A DNA stretch of 36,744 nucleotides from Acidimicrobiia bacterium (GCA_009842675.1 VYEX01000003.1:1-36744); one strand, 5' to 3'. Counted from the first letter of the stretch, positions 16,478-24,577 are shown. Notes: generated by a model from the letters alone, not told the origin. Made by a program: numbers and translations.

Positions 16478-17022
16478 TGAAGCCAGACTTCAGCTGCTGC
16501 TGTTGGAGAGTCGGTATGCTCTGCGGGATTTTCGCGAGTAATTGCAGATAACGCCCATCCCCAGTGACCTCTTCCGCTAGCAACTTGCTCAAATATATAG
16601 GGCAGTACCTGGGGTCCTAGTCCAATGATCTGTTGGTAGGCACGGTGCATGCAGATCTCATGAGTAAAGGAGGAAGTCATTGTTTCTTCTCGCCAAATGT
16701 CCACGAGTTCGTCGAATTTCAATTGCAATTCAGCCTGCGGCAATTGATCTGGAATGCGTGTTCTTCGTTTTACACTCTTCTCGCGCAAGAGCGGAGTCAT
16801 CATCAAGAAATCGGACTGATAGTCAGCGTAAGCAATATCCGACCGCTGCAAGAACAGGGCCTTGTACCGCGACAGCATTTCTTGACGATCGTGCTGAGTG
16901 GATCTCCAATGCCGCTCCGGCGCATGTGTTCCAGTGAATCTGTATTGGATTGGAGTGCGATCCATCAGTTGACTCCCTGCAATCCAACCGCTTATCCAGG
17001 ATTTACTTTGTGCGCTAGTCAT
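16423..17022 (-). CDS. Conserved hypothetical protein, partner of DUF7689-like gene
   Basis: 199-residue protein of unknown function. The C-terminal half has the pattern LVDIWREET, then HRAYQQIIGLGPQVLPYI, GHWGWALSAITRENP and AEVWLQWGRERG, a helical domain that I recall as commonly preceding DUF7689-type genes in cyanobacteria and other bacteria. The start at 17022 is preferred over 17097 because GGAG lies five bases after a clean Shine-Dalgarno spacing and because it overlaps the stop of the upstream gene as ATGACTAG. Composition is AT-rich. The constant pairing suggests the two proteins act together, perhaps as a regulator or inhibitor and its enzyme; that is inference. Confidence 0.78.
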   Translation of the reverse strand: MTSAQSKSWISGWIAGSQLMDRTPIQYRFTGTHAPERHWRSTQHDRQEMLSRYKALFLQRSDIAYADYQSDFLMMTPLLREKSVKRRTRIPDQLPQAELQLKFDELVDIWREETMTSSFTHEICMHRAYQQIIGLGPQVLPYIFEQVASGRGHWGWALSAITRENPAEHTDSPTAAAEVWLQWGRERGYCSDQKPIRGF

Positions 17023-17698
17023 CTTCACTCCATCCAATATATGACACACCAGCAGATTGCAAGAGAGACTTAAGCCTTGAACCGTCTTCTCTCGCACCTT
17101 CTATATTCAATTCCAATGCATCCAGATCTTCTTCATCAAGTGCTACGAGAAATGACCGTAGAGTTCCTTGATCATCAATGTAGCTGAGGTTCAGAATATG
17201 TCTGAGTAACGCTGCCTTTGGACTTTCTGCCGAGTCACCATCAAAAATAGGCCTTACATCGGTCACTATTCTGACATCATGAAACAATCGCTCATGTGTG
17301 TCTCTCATGTCTTTGGCCCTGCTCATAACTTGAATCGAAAGACAGGTCCCTATGCCTGCTATTCGATCAGCTAGGAGGCTTCGATCTTTCTCAGGGATTG
17401 AAACATTTGGAGATGCTGCAGTGCCGCGAGCTAGTTCATCTAGCGAAAGGTAATTCTGGCGTCCCATCGCCAAGAGTCCAGCAAAAACAACAGCAAATTC
17501 TCGTGCGGCTTCGGAGGTTTCAAAGGCAGGGCAAGTAGAGATTGCCCTTTCGAGAGGAGCTGTAGTCATCGTGGGGCCAGCAGAATTCAATGCATCGAGA
17601 AGGGCCTCGTACTCAGCCACCGACATATCCCGCAATTTCTCGAACACTGAGAGAAATTGATCTGGAATTGGTATAACTTCCATAGCGTCAAAAGTCAT
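17015..17698 (-). CDS. Hypothetical protein, first gene of the low-GC operon
   Basis: 227-residue soluble, mostly helical protein without a recognised domain. The C-terminal part (RHILNLSYIDDQGTLRSF, DEEDLDALELNIEGA, then a final SLLQSAGVSYIGW) resembles the small helical-plus-strand ending of COMM-like domains, but I cannot assign it. It is followed by the next gene with an eight-base overlap, so expression is coupled. Start is ATG 17698, or the internal ATG 17683 (MEVIPIPDQ); neither has a clear ribosome site. A 60-base sample at 17221 is 43% GC, far below the trio and the men operon. It belongs to the three- or four-gene minus-strand operon at the right end of the island. Confidence 0.72.
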   Translation of the reverse strand: MTFDAMEVIPIPDQFLSVFEKLRDMSVAEYEALLDALNSAGPTMTTAPLERAISTCPAFETSEAAREFAVVFAGLLAMGRQNYLSLDELARGTAASPNVSIPEKDRSLLADRIAGIGTCLSIQVMSRAKDMRDTHERLFHDVRIVTDVRPIFDGDSAESPKAALLRHILNLSYIDDQGTLRSFLVALDEEDLDALELNIEGAREDGSRLKSLLQSAGVSYIGWSEDD

Positions 17699-18203
17699 AT
17701 TGTGTTCGTACTATTTGACGTAGGGATCGCTTTTGTGATTTATCTGCATTTCCATCACAGTTGTTTATTATAGCACTGCAATACACTGAATACAACCTTT
17801 ATTCATTTGCTCAAGATACTGCAGGTACTTATCGCTTCTACTAATGCCTTGGTGTATAGGCAAGTTTTGGGTAAATGCACTTGCGCACTTTCCACACTGC
17901 TAAGTAAAATGACGATCAATGAGAGTCGTTTCGGAAGGAAGTCTTGTTGTGGTCAGCAGAAGCGAATACAATACCAAGATGTGATGTGTTAAGATATCCG
18001 AAAACGTTGGCCGAGATGTAAGTGTTCCCGGCGTCGGTTCGGCTCATGTAGAAAATTCTGCCTGTGTTGTAGAATAGTGAATTTACTCTCACTTCTTGGG
18101 TGCTCAGCGAAGACTTCGGTAGGACGGGCAGGTAGTCGGCAGCAGATCTCAGAGTTGTTGCAATATATATCTCCCGTCTTTTTTGTTGATGGGCAGTGCT
18201 CAA
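17699..18203. other. AT-rich gap at right edge of island, possible gene remnant
   Basis: About 500 bases with low GC and no convincing full gene. One minus-strand frame (17916-18203, TTG start directly after the DUF2461 stop, 95 codons) contains protein-like text such as SLFYNTGRIFYMSRTDAG and SANVFGYLNTSHLG, but has no ribosome site and no family I know. It could be a remnant of a gene cut by island insertion. The region should also hold the promoter of the minus-strand operon starting at 17698. The high-GC host sequence resumes at about 18204, so this is the right boundary of the island. No integrase, tRNA or clear direct repeat is seen. Confidence 0.4.
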
Positions 18204-18887
18204 TTAGTACGGGAGGCCGACCGCTGTCGTTAGGAATTCCGTATACGGCGAAGCTATGCGGCAGGCGTCGGCAAACGACTCGATGAAGCCTGCGGTCGTG
18301 ACCTCATCCTCGGAGAACGGAACCGTGGCGACGTGATCCTTGCGCTTGAGGTCTTCGATGTTCGGGTGGTCGGGGTCGAATCCCTTTGGGGGGCGCTTTA
18401 GCGAGTCTCCGGTCAGCTCGAATTCTTCGGCGAATCCGGTGGCCTGAACGGCGTGGTCCCAGCCTTGGGGATCGTCGACAATCTGCTGACGGATTCCTGC
18501 CAACGCAGCTGAGTCCGGTCGCCAGAGGCCAACTCCGGCAAACACCTCGTCGGGGGCCAGGTGGAGGTAGAAGCCCGGCGCATGGGCCGACTTGCCGGCT
18601 TCGTGGCGGAAGTGGACCGCAGCTTGGGTCTTGTAGGGGGACTTGTCCTTGGAAAAGCGGACATCGCGATAGATCCGGAACATGGATCCGCCGTTGGCTC
18701 GGGCGTCGGCGACGAAGTGCTTGCTGATCGAGTGCAGGTACGGCTCGAAGTCCTCGATGAAGTCCAGCAGGGGCTGCTTTACATGCCGCTCGTACCGTTC
18801 CTTGTGCTCTGCGAACCACTCCCGGTTGTTGTTTGCTTGCAGCTCGACGAGGAACTCGAACAATTCGTTGTCGAAGTGGGATTGCAT
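18204..18887 (-). CDS. DUF2461 family protein
   Basis: 227-residue protein of the DUF2461 (TIGR02453) family, function unknown. Family blocks are ELFEFLVELQANNNREWF at the N-terminus, MFRIYRDVRFSKDKSPYKT around residue 70 to 90, and GFYLHLAPDEVFAGVGLW near the middle, followed by the LKRPPKGFDPDHPN segment and a conserved C-terminal region. ATG at 18887 is preferred over ATG at 18893 because AGAGG (18899-18895) lies seven bases before it. High GC and family conservation mark it as a host gene just outside the island. The next upstream gene on the minus strand (vapC) ends 35 bases before it. Confidence 0.88.
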   Translation of the reverse strand: MQSHFDNELFEFLVELQANNNREWFAEHKERYERHVKQPLLDFIEDFEPYLHSISKHFVADARANGGSMFRIYRDVRFSKDKSPYKTQAAVHFRHEAGKSAHAPGFYLHLAPDEVFAGVGLWRPDSAALAGIRQQIVDDPQGWDHAVQATGFAEEFELTGDSLKRPPKGFDPDHPNIEDLKRKDHVATVPFSEDEVTTAGFIESFADACRIASPYTEFLTTAVGLPY

Positions 18888-18927
18888 TTTCATGCCTCTA
18901 GTCCTAGCAAGGTTCGCCGTGCATGTC

Positions 18928-19323
18928 TTAGGGGCGGACTTCGACGAATCCTGCGGCGGTGAAGTCGCCGTCGAATGCCAGGGCCTCCGTTATCCGCTCC
19001 CGGCGCATGATCTCGAAGCTGACCGCATCCACATAGGAGTAGGCCCGCTCATCGTGTCGGCGCAGCCATTCCCAGGCTCGCTCGTCGATTTGGGCATCCA
19101 CCGGGGCTCGGGACACACGGCCTGATTGGTCGATGGTGTCCAGGAATCGAACAGCGGCGCCGTGGTCGGCCCGGTACCTGAGCAAAGTCCACGTCTCGCC
19201 GAGCACCAGATTGGATGTGCGAACAGGCTCGTTGTCCCTGGTCCACAAGGCGGTGGCATCGGGGTGCCGCCGGTCGCGGGGAAGCAGCAGGCCAACCCAA
19301 AATGAAGTGTCTGCGAACCTCAC
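18928..19323 (-). CDS. vapC: PIN-domain toxin, VapC family
   Basis: 131-residue PIN-domain ribonuclease, the toxin of a VapBC pair. The magnesium-binding acids are visible: D5 in MRFADTSFWV, E43 in LVLGETWTLL, D99 in YSYVDAVSF and D118/D120 in AFDGDF. It starts with GTG at 19323, overlapping the antitoxin stop by the four bases GTGA, which is normal for translationally coupled toxin-antitoxin operons. VapC toxins cleave tRNA or rRNA; the target here is unknown. No frameshift or missing catalytic residue, so the toxin should be active. Confidence 0.9.
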   Translation of the reverse strand: MRFADTSFWVGLLLPRDRRHPDATALWTRDNEPVRTSNLVLGETWTLLRYRADHGAAVRFLDTIDQSGRVSRAPVDAQIDERAWEWLRRHDERAYSYVDAVSFEIMRRERITEALAFDGDFTAAGFVEVRP

Positions 19324-19538
19324 TGGAGATAGATGGCCGCGTCGATGTCGTCGATGGGATCGATGTCAACAGATCCGATCAGGGCGTCGACTGGATCAGG
19401 GTTCTCGGAGAGCGCATGTGCTAGAGACTGGCGCACGGCCAACCTGACCAGTTCGGACCGGGTCCTCCCGGATCGCGCTGCCTCGGCAGTAAGGGCGTGG
19501 TCCAAATCGTCATCCATATATAGCTGTATACGCCGCAC
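19320..19538 (-). CDS. vapB: Ribbon-helix-helix antitoxin, VapB-like
   Basis: 72-residue DNA-binding antitoxin that would neutralise the neighbouring VapC and repress its own operon. The N-terminal strand RRIQLYMDDDLD followed by ALTAEAARSGRTRSELVRLAVRQSL is a typical ribbon-helix-helix; the acidic C-terminal tail (about 50-72) would wrap the toxin. The frame allows GTG starts at 19556, 19553 and 19538. I chose 19538 because it puts the strand at the very N-terminus, as in the family, and lies six bases after a TATATT -10 box. With the longer start the -10 would be inside the gene. Confidence 0.83.
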   Translation of the reverse strand: MRRIQLYMDDDLDHALTAEAARSGRTRSELVRLAVRQSLAHALSENPDPVDALIGSVDIDPIDDIDAAIYLQ

Positions 19539-19540
19539 AA

Positions 19541-19554
19541 GGTGAATATACACC
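19541..19554 (-). promoter_or_regulatory. vapBC -10 box TATATT inside a near-palindrome
   Basis: The sequence GGTGAATATACACC is an inverted repeat with arms GGTG/CACC and a six-base AT core. On the minus strand the core includes TATATT (19550-19545), six bases before the GTG at 19538, again fitting a leaderless transcript. Antitoxins of the ribbon-helix-helix class usually bind such palindromes overlapping their promoter, so this is a candidate VapB operator. A weak -35 (CTGACT) lies 15 bases upstream. Confidence 0.4.
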
Positions 19555-19623
19555 ACATTTCTTGGAGTCAGGCTGGGTATCGGGAATTCGGCCCTCCACG
19601 GGTGCTCGCGGAGAGGCGGGGTT

Positions 19624-19629
19624 TACGCT
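19624..19629 (+). promoter_or_regulatory. -10 box TACGCT for the regulator/men operon
   Basis: TACGCT matches TANNNT and lies exactly six bases before the ATG at 19636, so the first gene of the men operon is probably transcribed as a leaderless mRNA. The promoter shares the short gap 19539-19635 with the divergent vapBC promoter. No clear -35 box was found. Confidence 0.45.
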
Positions 19630-19635
19630 TGTAGG

Positions 19636-20052
19636 ATGGCGCAAGAGGGCCTCAGCCGGGCTGAGTTGATCGAGGCATCGGGCCTGGCTGCTGAGCAGGT
19701 GGATCTGGCCATCGATGCAGGGTTGGTGATCCCCGACGACTCCGGTCGATTCAAAGAGGACGCGGTGACCATGCTCCAGGCAGGTGCCGCCCTCGTGGCG
19801 GTCGGGGTGAGTGTGCCCGATTTGGCCGCGCTGGCTGTTCGCCACGCCCGCAACGTGGAGGCGGTGGTGGATGAGGCCGTGGATCTGTTCTTGGATGCCA
19901 TGGGCACTGAAGAACTGACCAGCAATGACTTGGAGAATCTGACCCCGCTGGTTGAGGCGCTCGTGCCTCAAGTAGTGGCGCTGGTAGGCGAGCACTTTCG
20001 CCGGACCCTGCTGAGCAGGGCGGCAGTCCGGCTGGCAGAGCGGGTGAAATGA
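19636..20052 (+). CDS. MerR-like winged-helix regulator heading the men operon
   Basis: 138-residue protein with an N-terminal MerR-like DNA-binding region: LSRAELIEASGLAAEQVDLA as the helix-turn-helix, DAGLVIPDDSGRFKEDAV as the wing, then the ALVAVGVSVPDLAAL helix typical after the wing. The C-terminal half is a helical region (about 65-138) that could be a dimerisation or sensor domain; no metal-binding cysteines are present. Its stop overlaps the menF start by ATGA, so it is cotranscribed with menaquinone genes and may regulate them. The MerR assignment is by pattern and is moderately sure; the regulatory target is inference. Confidence 0.65.
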   Translation: MAQEGLSRAELIEASGLAAEQVDLAIDAGLVIPDDSGRFKEDAVTMLQAGAALVAVGVSVPDLAALAVRHARNVEAVVDEAVDLFLDAMGTEELTSNDLENLTPLVEALVPQVVALVGEHFRRTLLSRAAVRLAERVK

Positions 20053-21173
20053 AGCCTCTGGAGGAATTCGCCTCGTGGTCCGGCGATGACCGGATTTTTT
20101 GGCGGGCCCCGGGCCACGACGCCATGGCCGGATTGGGAGCGGCGCGGGCTGTTGAGGTCGATGGTCGTTGGCGCTTTGAGGCGGCCGCCGCGGCCGCCGC
20201 TGAGCTGCTGGACGAGGGTGAGGTCGCCTTTGCCGGCTTCGGCTTCGCCGATCAGTCGGGAACAGGTGCGTGGGACGGATATCCGAGCGGGCGTTTGGTG
20301 GTGCCGGAACGGATTGTTCGGGGGCCGGCACAAGGAACAGACCACACCGATGACGGCAACCCCTTGCGGGTAGAAGACGGAACTCGGGCCACCTATCGGG
20401 ACGCGGTGAAGCAGGCCGCCGATGCCATCGATGCCGGGGAGCTGGCCAAGGTGGTGGTGGCCCGAGAGGTGGAGGCGGTCGGCAGCATCGACCCTGCGGT
20501 GGTGCTGTCTCGGTTGTCGGATCGCTTTGAGTCGTGTGCGATATTCGGTTTTGGCCGAGGGAGGTCGTGCTTTGTGGGTGCGAGCCCTGAGATTTTGGCA
20601 GACCTCAACGACGATGTGGTCACCACATACGCAGTGGCTGGCACCGCCCCTCGAGGGGCCACACCGCCCGACGACGCGGCCATCGCCGAGCGGTTGGCCA
20701 CCGATCCCAAAGAGCAGGCCGAGCACCACTATGTCGTGGAATACCTGCGCACCCGCTTGGCCCTGGCTGGAGTGGACTTGGATCCCACCGGCGACACCGA
20801 GGTTCGGACCCTGCCAGGGATTCACCACCTGGCCACCACGGTTACTGGCCGGATCACCCCTGAGCCCGGCATGGCCCTGCGGCTGGCGGGTGCCCTGCAC
20901 CCCACTCCAGCGGTGGGGGGCACGCCGACCACGTTCGCACAGCAGTGGATCGCCGAGCATGAGGGACTTGACCGCGGGTGGTACGCCGGGCCGGTGGGAT
21001 GGATCGACCACCGGGGCTGCGGCTCGTTCTACGTGGCGCTGCGCTCGGCGCTAATCGGCCCCAGTGGGATGCGCCTGTGTGCCGGGGCGGGCATCGTGGC
21101 CGGATCCGACCCCGAACAGGAGCTGATTGAGACCGACGTCAAGTTCGCTGCTGTGCTGGATGTGGTGACATGA
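20049..21173 (+). CDS. menF: Isochorismate synthase
   Basis: 374-residue chorismate-binding enzyme that converts chorismate to isochorismate, the first step of menaquinone synthesis. Blocks of the family are LAKVVVAREVEA, the TAPRGATPPDD segment, ATDPKEQAEHHYVVEYL (helix with a metal-binding glutamate), LHPTPAVGGTP, DRGWYAGPVGW and the C-terminal GAGIVAGSDPEQELIETDVK with further acidic ligands. The HPTPAVGG block and the neighbours support isochorismate synthase rather than anthranilate or aminodeoxychorismate synthase. A salicylate-forming role is unlikely given menD next door. Starts at ATG 20049 inside the previous gene (ATGA) and ends in an ATGA overlap with menD. Confidence 0.92.
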   Translation: MKPLEEFASWSGDDRIFWRAPGHDAMAGLGAARAVEVDGRWRFEAAAAAAAELLDEGEVAFAGFGFADQSGTGAWDGYPSGRLVVPERIVRGPAQGTDHTDDGNPLRVEDGTRATYRDAVKQAADAIDAGELAKVVVAREVEAVGSIDPAVVLSRLSDRFESCAIFGFGRGRSCFVGASPEILADLNDDVVTTYAVAGTAPRGATPPDDAAIAERLATDPKEQAEHHYVVEYLRTRLALAGVDLDPTGDTEVRTLPGIHHLATTVTGRITPEPGMALRLAGALHPTPAVGGTPTTFAQQWIAEHEGLDRGWYAGPVGWIDHRGCGSFYVALRSALIGPSGMRLCAGAGIVAGSDPEQELIETDVKFAAVLDVVT

Positions 21174-22831
21174 CCGACCTGGCCTACCGGGCCACCGGCA
21201 GGTTCTGGGCTGAGCTGGCGGCCTGCGGGATTGCCGACGTGGTGGCGTCGCCCGGATCCCGGTCGACCCCCCTCGCGGTGACCGCCCGCAATCAGGAAGA
21301 TTTGCGGGTGACCGTGCAGCTCGACGAGCGGGTGGCTGGATTCTGCGCCTTGGGGATGGCAAAAGCGTCGGGTCGCCCAGTTGCGGTGGTGTGCACGTCG
21401 GGGACTGCGGCGGCCAATCTCTTCCCGGCAGTGGTGGAGGCTCATCACAGCGGGGTACCGCTGGTGGTTTGCACCGCCGACCGACCGCCGGAGCTGCGAG
21501 ACGCCGGCGCCGGCCAGACCATCGATCAGGTGAAGCTCTACGGGGACCATGTCCGCTGGTACGCCGAGACTCCCTGCGACCTCGACGATTCCGACTATTT
21601 CGCCCGACTGGCCGTTCGGGCGGCCACCGCCGCTGGTGCCGGACCCAATCTGGGGCCGGTGCATCTCAATTGGCCGTTTCGCAAGCCGCTGGAACCCCAA
21701 GGACCGATTCCCCGATTCGATGCATCCGTGGGCCAGCCAATTGCCCCGGTCCGGACACTTGTGGAAGCCGATGTGGACGCGGTGCGGCAATTGGCCGGTC
21801 GTCGGGGCTTGATCGTGTCGGGCGCATTGGATGTGGACGACGCCGGTGCCGCAGCCATCGTCGCTTTTGCCGAGACGGCGGGGTGGCCGGTGGTGGCCGA
21901 CGCCGGATCGCAGCTCCGGGGCCGGGGGCCAATGGTTCTGGACGGTGCGGAGTGGGTGCTGGGACGTACCGATCTGGCTCCCGACGTGCTGGTGCGCATC
22001 GGCGGTCCCCCCAGCAATCGGGCGATTATCGACTTCGTGGCGTCGTGCGGGGCGACCGATCGGCTATTGGTGGATCCCCGCCGCCGCTGGGAGGATCCGT
22101 CGTTCGGATGGACGGCTGCGCTGGCGTCCGATCCAGTGGCTCTGCTGGGTGCGGCCGCTGGGCAGATGGCCTCGGCCGATGATGCCTGGGCGGTGAGTTG
22201 GATCGAAGCGGCTGCCGACGCGTGGGATCAGGTGGAGACGGCTCTGGGTGTCGATGAGCTGCTAGAACCGCTACTGGCCGCCACCCTTCTGCGGGCGCTG
22301 CCCCCAGAGGTGGCGCTCTATGCATCCAGCAGTATGCCGGTGCGAGACGTGACCTCGTTTTGGCCATCCGATGCCCTGCCGCGGCGAGTGCTGGTCAACC
22401 GGGGGGCCAATGGCATCGACGGCGTGGTGTCGTCGGCGCTGGGTGCAGCCTTGGCCATAGGCCAGCCAGTAGCAGCATTGGTGGGTGATGTGGCCCTGCT
22501 CCACGACATCGGGGGCCTGCTGGCCGCATCACTATCGGGGGCCGATCTCACCGTGGTGGTGCCCAACAACGATGGCGGCGGCATCTTCTCTCTGCTCCCG
22601 CTGGCCGACGGCGGTTCCGACGTCTACTTCGAAGAACTGTTCCACACCCCTCACGGCGTTTTATTGGGCGATCTGGCCAATGGACTGGGCATTCACTATC
22701 ACCAGATCGAACAGGCCGATGAGCTGGCCGTTGCCATCGCCAAGGCTTCGGGGGTGACGGTGATCGAAGTCCCCATCGACCACGGGGCAGCTTTGAAGCA
22801 GCGCCAGCAGCTCTCTGATCTCACCGAATGA
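21170..22831 (+). CDS. menD: SEPHCHC synthase
   Basis: 553-residue thiamine diphosphate enzyme that condenses isochorismate with 2-oxoglutarate to give 2-succinyl-5-enolpyruvyl-6-hydroxy-3-cyclohexene-1-carboxylate. Length matches the family. Near the N-terminus VVASPGSRSTPLAV and the catalytic glutamate in LDERVAGFCALGMAK are present, then VCTSGTAAANLFPAVVEA and DRPPELRDAGAGQTIDQ. In the C-terminal half SSSMPVRD, NRGANGIDGVVSSALG, LVGDVALLHDIGG and PNNDGGGIFSLLP form the substrate and ThDP sites. It is coupled to menF (ATGA) and menH (ATGA). No oddities are seen. Confidence 0.95.
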   Translation: MTDLAYRATGRFWAELAACGIADVVASPGSRSTPLAVTARNQEDLRVTVQLDERVAGFCALGMAKASGRPVAVVCTSGTAAANLFPAVVEAHHSGVPLVVCTADRPPELRDAGAGQTIDQVKLYGDHVRWYAETPCDLDDSDYFARLAVRAATAAGAGPNLGPVHLNWPFRKPLEPQGPIPRFDASVGQPIAPVRTLVEADVDAVRQLAGRRGLIVSGALDVDDAGAAAIVAFAETAGWPVVADAGSQLRGRGPMVLDGAEWVLGRTDLAPDVLVRIGGPPSNRAIIDFVASCGATDRLLVDPRRRWEDPSFGWTAALASDPVALLGAAAGQMASADDAWAVSWIEAAADAWDQVETALGVDELLEPLLAATLLRALPPEVALYASSSMPVRDVTSFWPSDALPRRVLVNRGANGIDGVVSSALGAALAIGQPVAALVGDVALLHDIGGLLAASLSGADLTVVVPNNDGGGIFSLLPLADGGSDVYFEELFHTPHGVLLGDLANGLGIHYHQIEQADELAVAIAKASGVTVIEVPIDHGAALKQRQQLSDLTE

Positions 22832-23580
22832 GCACAACGGCCACCGTGGTCCTGCACGGTTTTACCGGATCGGCCGCGGCCATGACCCCGCTCACTAGCC
22901 GACTGCCCGACCCGGTGTTGGCTCTCGACCTTCCCGGCCACGGATTGGGGCCGGTCTCCGACAGTCCCAACGACTACACCATGGCCGCGGCGGTAGCCGG
23001 TGTGATTTCGGCAACCTCTCATCTGGGGCGGTTCGCCCTGGTGGGCTACTCGTTGGGCGGTCGGGTGGCGCTGTACTTCGCGCTGGCCCATCCCGACCGG
23101 GTGGGTTCGTTGGCTCTCATCGGTGTCCGAGCCGGGATTGATGATCCTGACGAGCGGGCCGAGCGCATCGCCGCCGACGAAGCGCTGGCCGACCGGATCG
23201 AGTCAGATGGCATCGAGTGGTTCGCCGACTTCTGGGCCGACCAGCCGCTGTTTGCCACCCAGCGATCTCGCCTGTTGCCTGAACAGCAAGCTGAGATAAG
23301 AGCCCAGCGGCTGGCCTGCGATCCCCGGGGTCTGGCTCACAGCTTGCGGGGTTTGGGGGCCGGAGCGGTGGAGCCCATCGGATGCCGCCTGGGTGAGTTG
23401 TCCATACCCTGTGCGCTTATCGTCGGAGCCGACGACGCCAAGTTCGTCGGCATTGCCCAAGAAATGGCCGCCGAAATTCCCCAAGCCGTTGTCTGCTTGA
23501 TTCCCGACGCCGGCCACGCCACTCACCTGGAAGCTCCCGACCCGACCGCCGCTGCGGTGATCCAATGCGTGTCCAGCTAA
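22828..23580 (+). CDS. menH: SHCHC synthase (alpha/beta hydrolase)
   Basis: 250-residue alpha/beta-hydrolase fold protein that eliminates pyruvate from the MenD product to give SHCHC. The oxyanion segment LHGFTGSAAAMTPL is followed by DLPGHGLG, the nucleophile elbow GYSLGGR, an aspartate in GADDAKF and the catalytic histidine in DAGHATHLEAP. The Ser-Asp-His set and the position between menD and menC support MenH rather than a general hydrolase. It overlaps menD by ATGA and overlaps menC by 16 bases. Cytoplasmic; no signal peptide. Confidence 0.88.
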   Translation: MSTTATVVLHGFTGSAAAMTPLTSRLPDPVLALDLPGHGLGPVSDSPNDYTMAAAVAGVISATSHLGRFALVGYSLGGRVALYFALAHPDRVGSLALIGVRAGIDDPDERAERIAADEALADRIESDGIEWFADFWADQPLFATQRSRLLPEQQAEIRAQRLACDPRGLAHSLRGLGAGAVEPIGCRLGELSIPCALIVGADDAKFVGIAQEMAAEIPQAVVCLIPDAGHATHLEAPDPTAAAVIQCVSS

Positions 23581-24557
23581 GCGAAATCGTCCTAAAGCTG
23601 CGCCATCCGGTGATAACCAGCCGGGGAGCCATCACCCAAAGAGATGGCATGTTGGTGCAGGTATCCGACGGTGGTGTCACTGGCTGGGGTGAGGCGTTGC
23701 CCTTGCCCGGATGGCCCGGCGCCGACTTGTCGGCAACTCGCCGAGCGCTGGAGCAATGGGCAGCTGATCCCGACCCCGATGACTTGCCCGATGAGCGGTT
23801 CGCCCACGGTGCTGTGGAGTTGGCTCTTCTCGATTTAGAGGCCCGGCGCACGGGAAAGACCCAGGCCGAGGCGCTGGCTGACGTCCGGCCGGTGGCCGAC
23901 CAGGTGGAATTGAACGCCTTGGTGAGTGACGCCCATACCGCGGTGGCCGCGGTGGCCGCCGGCTTCCGCACGGTGAAGCTGAAGGTGGGAGCGTCTGATT
24001 TGGAAGAGGATGTGGCTTCGGTAGCCGCGGTGCGTGGCGCCGTCGGCGACGACACCCGATTGCGGCTCGACGCCAATGGAGCCTGGACCACAGAGGAAGC
24101 GGTTGAAGCGTTGGCCCGGTTGGAGCAATACGACGTTGAGTATGTCGAAGAGCCAGTGGTTGGTATCGAGTCTCTGGCCCAATTGGCGCCCCGGTCGCCA
24201 ATACCGTTGGCGGTGGACGACAGCCTGAGCTCAGCCGAGACCCAGATTCCCGAATCAATTGCTGTAGTGGTGGTCAAGCCCATGGCCTTGGGCGGCCCCC
24301 GCACCGCCTGCGCTGCTGCCCGTCGTTGGATCGACCAAGGCCGCAAGGTGGTCGTCACCAACTACTTCGACTCGGCCATTGGTCAGCACGCCGCCCTGAG
24401 TGTGGCCGCCGCTCTCCCTGGCCCTCCTCAAATCCACGGCACCATCACCCCCCACCTGTTCACGCAAGACATCGCCGAACTTCCGCTCGTTACCCACGGT
24501 CAATGCCCCCTCCCACCTCACAGCCCTGCTCCAATAAGTATCAACCTCGACGATTGA
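23565..24557 (+). CDS. menC: o-Succinylbenzoate synthase
   Basis: 330-residue enolase-superfamily enzyme that dehydrates SHCHC to o-succinylbenzoate. The N-terminal capping domain is followed by a barrel with the full catalytic set: lysines in TVKLKVG, metal ligands in RLDANGAW (Asp), YVEEPV (Glu) and AVDDSL (Asp), and the second catalytic lysine in VVVVKPMALGG. This order is diagnostic for the muconate-lactonizing/OSBS group; some members also racemise N-acyl amino acids, but the men neighbours settle the role. The ATG at 23565 lies inside the end of menH. Downstream menE, menB and menA are not in the window. The next feature is a separate toxin-antitoxin promoter. Confidence 0.92.
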   Translation: MRVQLSEIVLKLRHPVITSRGAITQRDGMLVQVSDGGVTGWGEALPLPGWPGADLSATRRALEQWAADPDPDDLPDERFAHGAVELALLDLEARRTGKTQAEALADVRPVADQVELNALVSDAHTAVAAVAAGFRTVKLKVGASDLEEDVASVAAVRGAVGDDTRLRLDANGAWTTEEAVEALARLEQYDVEYVEEPVVGIESLAQLAPRSPIPLAVDDSLSSAETQIPESIAVVVVKPMALGGPRTACAAARRWIDQGRKVVVTNYFDSAIGQHAALSVAAALPGPPQIHGTITPHLFTQDIAELPLVTHGQCPLPPHSPAPISINLDD

Positions 24558-24571
24558 TGATGAAGTGATGT

Positions 24572-24577
24572 TATAAT
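24572..24577 (+). promoter_or_regulatory. -10 box TATAAT of the second vapBC pair
   Basis: A perfect TATAAT ends six bases before the ATG at 24584, so transcription probably begins on the start codon. A weak -35 (TCGACG, 24547-24552) lies 19 bases upstream, overlapping the end of menC. This site gives the pair its own promoter and argues that it is not only read through from the men operon. Confidence 0.6.
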
